The notes beneath the pieces were generated by a model. It saw nothing but the letters and a program-made list of their open reading frames with translations. It searched no databases and had not been told where the DNA came from. From JAZNOQ01 sp045589215 (GTDB taxonomy: Bacteria > Bacillota > Clostridia > Oscillospirales > CAG-272): DNA of 15,369 nt. The first letter of the stretch is position 1. Each line of letters opens with the position of its first letter. Below are positions 13,126 to 15,369 of the stretch, piece by piece. Location: contig JAZNOQ010000126.1 of assembly GCA_045589215.1 (NCBI GenBank), forward strand, positions 1-15,369, given 5' to 3'. Both the position numbers and the translations under genes were made by a program.

Positions 13126-13182
13126 ATGTTCTCTATCTGTTTCGAGGCATACTATTATTACTTTTACACCGTATCAATGTGA
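13126..13182 (+). CDS. Tyr/Phe-rich attenuator leader peptide (18 aa)
   Basis: An 18-codon ORF, MFSICFEAYYYYFYTVSM, with AAGGA (13113-13117) eight bases upstream, stopping at TGA 13180-13182. Codons 9-14 read TAC TAT TAT TAC TTT TAC, i.e. Tyr-Tyr-Tyr-Tyr-Phe-Tyr, and Phe also occurs at positions 2 and 6. The peptide is followed by hairpins and an intrinsic terminator and precedes genes for DAHP synthase and prephenate dehydrogenase. The expected role is to report the supply of charged tRNA-Tyr (and possibly tRNA-Phe) through ribosome stalling. The peptide itself need have no function. The reading is direct; the regulatory role is inference from the classical attenuator layout. Confidence 0.88.
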   Translation: MFSICFEAYYYYFYTVSM

Positions 13183-13195
13183 TCGTGTAAAAGTG
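13159..13195 (+). promoter_or_regulatory. Attenuator 1:2 hairpin over the Tyr/Phe codons
   Basis: CTTTTACAC (13161-13169), which is part of the Tyr-Phe-Tyr-Thr codons, pairs perfectly with GTGTAAAAG (13185-13193), and an A-U and a U-G pair extend the stem outward. The leader stop codon is in the loop. A ribosome stalled on the Tyr codons would cover the left arm; one that reaches the stop would cover part of the right arm. Confidence 0.82.
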
Positions 13196-13256
13196 TTTTG
13201 CTGCGGAACGGATCAAGCGAAAGCGCTCGGATGGAATGCCTCACAGTGAAAGCACT
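13192..13256 (+). promoter_or_regulatory. Alternative (antiterminator) pairing of the attenuator
   Basis: AGTGTTTTGCTG (13192-13203) can pair with CAGTGAAAGCACT (13244-13256) through 12 base pairs, two of them G-U, with one bulged G. The left arm overlaps the right arm of the 1:2 hairpin by four bases, and the right arm uses the whole inner stem-loop of the terminator. The structures are therefore mutually exclusive, as needed for antitermination. This was paired by eye, without an energy calculation. Confidence 0.65.
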
Positions 13257-13276
13257 GGAGGCATTTTCTGTTTTTT
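13235..13276 (+). terminator. Leader terminator (attenuator) upstream of aroF
   Basis: AATGCCTC (13235-13242) pairs with GAGGCATT (13258-13265) and, inside it, CAGTG (13244-13248) with CACTG (13253-13257), closing an AAAG loop; one A is bulged. TTCTGTTTTTT follows (13266-13276). This is a strong intrinsic terminator about 100 bases before the DAHP synthase start and well after the promoter, so it must be read through for expression. Confidence 0.93.
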
Positions 13277-13378
13277 ATGCCCTTCGGTGTCACAAGAGGT
13301 CCCGAGGGTCTTCACGCTGTTCTGCGGCAAACCTCGCGGAAGGATGCACAGAGCGCAAAAAGAAAGGAAAAGCAAAAA

Positions 13379-14383
13379 ATGATCGCAGTACTCAAATCCG
13401 GAACGAATGACGCACAAATCGAAAGCCTTACCTCTTGGCTTGAGTCCCAGGGGCTCACCGTCCATCTCTCGCGCGGCGAATATCAGACCATCGTCGGCCT
13501 CGTCGGTGACACGCGCAAGATCGACGAGGACCTGCTCGGCAGTCTCGATTTCGTCGAATCGGTCAAGCGCATTTCCGACCCCTTCAAGAGCGCAAACCGC
13601 AAATTCCACCCCGATGACACGGTCGTTTCGGTCGGAAACACCTCGGTCGGCGGTGACGTATTCGCCGTGATGGCAGGTCCCTGCTCGGTCGAAAGCGAGG
13701 AGCAGCTCATCGGTATTGCGAAGGAGGTAAAGGCGGCAGGCGCAACGATGCTGCGCGGCGGCGCCTTCAAGCCCCGTACGTCCCCGTACGATTTTCAGGG
13801 ACTTAAGGACGAGGGCATCCGTCTTCTTCTCGAAGCGAAAAAGGAGACCGGACTTCCGATCGTTACGGAAATTATGAATCAAAATCACCTTGACCTGTTC
13901 GTTGACGTTGACGTAATTCAGGTCGGTGCAAGAAATATGCAGAATTTCGAGCTTCTGAAGGAGCTTGGACGCTCGAAGAAGCCGATCCTTCTGAAGAGAG
14001 GTCTTGCGGCAACGCTGAAGGAGCTTCTGATGAGTGCCGAGTACATTATGGCAGGCGGCAACGAGAACATTATCCTCTGCGAGAGAGGCATCCGCAGCTA
14101 CGATAACTACACCCGCAACGTGCTTGACCTTGCGGCTGTTCCCGTGCTTAATGAGCTGTCGCACCTCCCCGTGATCGTCGATCCCTCGCACGCAACGGGC
14201 GTTTCCCGTCTCGTAAAGCCGATGTCCCTCGCGGCGGCGGCTTGCGGAGCGGACGGTCTGATGATCGAGGTACACAACAATCCGCAGGCGGCTCTTTGCG
14301 ACGGCGCACAGTCCCTCACCCCCGCACAGTTTAAGGACGTGATCACGGCTGTTTCCGCAGTTCTCGCGGCGGTCGGAAGGTGA
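13379..14383 (+). CDS. aroF: DAHP synthase, type I-beta, with N-terminal ferredoxin-like regulatory domain
   Basis: First enzyme of the shikimate pathway, of the subfamily seen in Thermotoga and many Clostridia. Residues 1-70 (MIAVLKSGTNDAQIESL...VESVKRISDPFK) form the ferredoxin-like domain that binds inhibitory Tyr/Phe in the family. The barrel follows, with MAGPCSVES at 98-106, RGGAFKPRTSPY at 126-137, QVGARNMQN at 181-189, KRG at 206-208, ILCERG at 232-237 and DPSHATG at 268-274. The frame is open from 13277, but the ATG at 13379 is chosen because the family starts at this strand, AGAAAGGA lies about 10 bases upstream, and 13277 falls directly behind the terminator U-run. It is preceded by the Tyr/Phe attenuator and followed 49 bases later by tyrA. 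Confidence 0.96.
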   Translation: MIAVLKSGTNDAQIESLTSWLESQGLTVHLSRGEYQTIVGLVGDTRKIDEDLLGSLDFVESVKRISDPFKSANRKFHPDDTVVSVGNTSVGGDVFAVMAGPCSVESEEQLIGIAKEVKAAGATMLRGGAFKPRTSPYDFQGLKDEGIRLLLEAKKETGLPIVTEIMNQNHLDLFVDVDVIQVGARNMQNFELLKELGRSKKPILLKRGLAATLKELLMSAEYIMAGGNENIILCERGIRSYDNYTRNVLDLAAVPVLNELSHLPVIVDPSHATGVSRLVKPMSLAAAACGADGLMIEVHNNPQAALCDGAQSLTPAQFKDVITAVSAVLAAVGR

Positions 14384-14432
14384 TCCCGCGCGGTGGTCAC
14401 GCTTTCAGTTGTGTAGCAGAACGGAGGTTATT

Positions 14433-15266
14433 ATGACGATCGGAATTTGCGGCCTCGGTCTCATCGGAGGCTCGATGGCGAAGGCTTATAAATCCTTTGG
14501 CGGTGTCACCGTCTACGGATATGATAAGGATGCGCAGACACAGAGCTTTGCTCTTCTCTCGGGCGCGATCGACGGTGCGCTCGACACCACCACGATCCCT
14601 CTATGCGATCTGATTCTCGTTGCCCTCTATCCCGAGGCGACGGTCCGTTATCTCGAGGAGATCGCACAGACGGTGCGCCCCGAAACGCTCGTGATGGATC
14701 TTTGCGGTGTCAAGGCAGAGATCTGCCGAAGGGGCTTTGCTCTCGCAGAACAGCACGGCTTCACCTTCGTCGGCGGGCATCCGATGGCGGGAACGCAGTA
14801 CTCGGGCTTCAAATACACGCGCGCGAACCTTTTCCGCGGTGCGCCACTTGTGATCGTTCCGAAGGAATTCGGTAATATCGCCCTCCTTGACCGCGTAAAA
14901 AAGCTCGTCGAGCCCGTTGGATTCGGCAGGATCTCGGTTACGACGGCGGAGGATCACGACCGCGTGATCGCCTACACCTCCCAGCTTGCACACGTGGTGT
15001 CAAACGCATACGTCAAAAGCCCGACGGCGCAGGAGCATCGCGGCTTCTCCGCAGGCTCGTACAAGGATCTGACGCGCGTTGCGTGGTTGAACGAGTCGAT
15101 GTGGACCGAGCTTTTCCTCGACAACAGGGAGCCTCTCCTCTCGGAGCTTGACGCGATCATCTCGTCTCTCAGCGAATACCGCGATGCGATTGCTGACCTT
15201 GACCGCGAGCGTCTCCGCGCGCTTCTCAAGGATGGGCGCGTAGCAAAGGAACGCGCAGACGGGTAA
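14433..15266 (+). CDS. tyrA: Prephenate dehydrogenase
   Basis: TyrA oxidatively decarboxylates prephenate to 4-hydroxyphenylpyruvate, the committed step to tyrosine. The 277-residue protein has the NAD-binding GLGLIGGS at 7-14 with D31 ending the second strand (VYGYDKD), favouring NAD. It also has GGHPMAGTQ at 114-122, the helical segment YTSQLAH at 181-187 with the family His, and KDLTRVA at 211-217. It lacks a C-terminal ACT domain (Bacillus TyrA is about 90 residues longer), so direct feedback through ACT is not expected and the leader plus the DAHP synthase may carry control. The ATG at 14433 follows ACGGAGG at good spacing. Cyclohexadienyl (arogenate) dehydrogenase activity cannot be excluded. 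It is transcribed with aroF. Confidence 0.95.
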   Translation: MTIGICGLGLIGGSMAKAYKSFGGVTVYGYDKDAQTQSFALLSGAIDGALDTTTIPLCDLILVALYPEATVRYLEEIAQTVRPETLVMDLCGVKAEICRRGFALAEQHGFTFVGGHPMAGTQYSGFKYTRANLFRGAPLVIVPKEFGNIALLDRVKKLVEPVGFGRISVTTAEDHDRVIAYTSQLAHVVSNAYVKSPTAQEHRGFSAGSYKDLTRVAWLNESMWTELFLDNREPLLSELDAIISSLSEYRDAIADLDRERLRALLKDGRVAKERADG

Positions 15267-15369
15267 ATGCAGGGGTGTTACCCCCGCCCCCCCCCTAAGG
15301 GCCTTTTGAAAAAAGACCTTAAGAATCCCAAAGCTTTTCAAGAAAAAATTGGAACTAAGTCGGATCGTA
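15267..15369 (+). other. Intergenic DNA with C-run and inverted repeats after tyrA
   Basis: Four bases after the stop lies a GGGGT-GTT-ACCCC hairpin (15272-15284), then nine consecutive C (15287-15295). After that comes an imperfect inverted repeat, AAGGGCCTTTT / AAAAGACCTT, around 15297-15320. No clean U-run follows, so a terminator is not certain. The mixture of poly-C and A/T-rich inverted arms resembles the dispersed intergenic repeats common in gut Clostridia, but only a genome search can show that. The window ends here. Confidence 0.4.

Noticed and set aside
13074..13378. T-box riboswitch as the control of aroF-tyrA.
   Set aside because: I could find no T-box core sequence (AGGGTGGNACCGCG-like) or specifier loop; the leader ORF with a Tyr run explains the terminator better.
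13277..13378. Upstream in-frame ATG extending aroF by 34 residues.
   Set aside because: It begins directly after the terminator U-run with no ribosome site, and the extra residues do not resemble the family; the ATG at 13379 has AGAAAGGA.
13198..13410. A 70-codon open frame across the leader terminator, in another frame.
   Set aside because: It runs through both terminator arms, lacks a ribosome site and overlaps the aroF start out of frame.
13241..14275. A 344-codon open frame on the minus strand opposite the type I-beta DAHP synthase.
   Set aside because: The plus strand encodes a complete, motif-perfect enzyme; the antisense frame is a by-product of its codon bias.
5500..14394. Shared TGATCCCGCGC after the stop codons at 5502 and 14383.
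   Set aside because: Only about eleven bases, including the stop; flanks do not match and no structure is conserved, so chance is likely.
1..15369. tRNA genes, rRNA, CRISPR arrays, insertion sequences, phage or integrase genes.
   Set aside because: I saw no clover-leaf candidates, regularly spaced repeats, transposase motifs or terminal inverted repeats anywhere in the window.

Overview
The window looks like a chromosomal segment of an anaerobic, low-redundancy Firmicute of the class Clostridia, probably an uncultured gut lineage (inference). The evidence is a YnzC/DUF896 protein, sigma-A type promoters with 17-bp spacers, A/G-rich Shine-Dalgarno sites of the AAAGGA/GGAGG type, a SipW/TasA-like fibre cassette, the MEP isoprenoid pathway, and a DAHP synthase of the type I-beta class with an N-terminal regulatory domain. 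Base composition is moderately GC-rich in genes and AT-rich between them. I saw no mobile element, CRISPR array, rRNA or tRNA.

Layout. (1) Minus strand, 1-2916: a promoter at 2888-2916 drives a PHP-family phosphoesterase, then a type I-alpha DAHP synthase, then an FAD-dependent oxidoreductase that runs off the left edge. (2) Minus strand, 2950-4697: an orphan solute-binding lipoprotein with its own consensus promoter and a strong terminator. (3) Plus strand, 4839-10339: a long housekeeping run from one promoter: an unknown 192-aa protein, a flavin-reductase-like protein, YnzC/DUF896, tsaE, tsaB, rpiB, ispD, ispF and, after a structured 263-bp gap, rpe. It joins tRNA t6A modification, non-oxidative pentose phosphate steps and the MEP pathway. 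(4) Plus strand, 10437-12992: a self-contained cassette of promoter, small membrane-anchored protein, SipW-type signal peptidase, small TM/coiled-coil protein, TasA-like secreted protein and terminator. The order recalls tapA-sipW-tasA of Bacillus, with one extra gene inserted. (5) Plus strand, 13039-15266: a tyrosine-pathway operon of type I-beta DAHP synthase followed by prephenate dehydrogenase.

The most interesting signal is in front of region 5. The 310-nt leader contains an 18-codon ORF, MFSICFEAYYYYFYTVSM, with its own ribosome site. It has five Tyr and three Phe codons, and five Tyr plus one Phe fall within six consecutive codons. The leader also has a hairpin whose left arm is those control codons, a 12-bp alternative pairing, and a strong intrinsic terminator. 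Together these are the parts of a classical ribosome-mediated attenuator that senses charged tRNA-Tyr (and possibly tRNA-Phe). That is unusual for a Firmicute, where T-boxes or TRAP normally do this job. The second signal is the SipW/TasA-like cassette with two uncharacterised small membrane proteins.

The two DAHP synthases belong to different subfamilies and lie about 11 kb apart on opposite strands. Only the one coupled to tyrA carries the Tyr-sensing leader.
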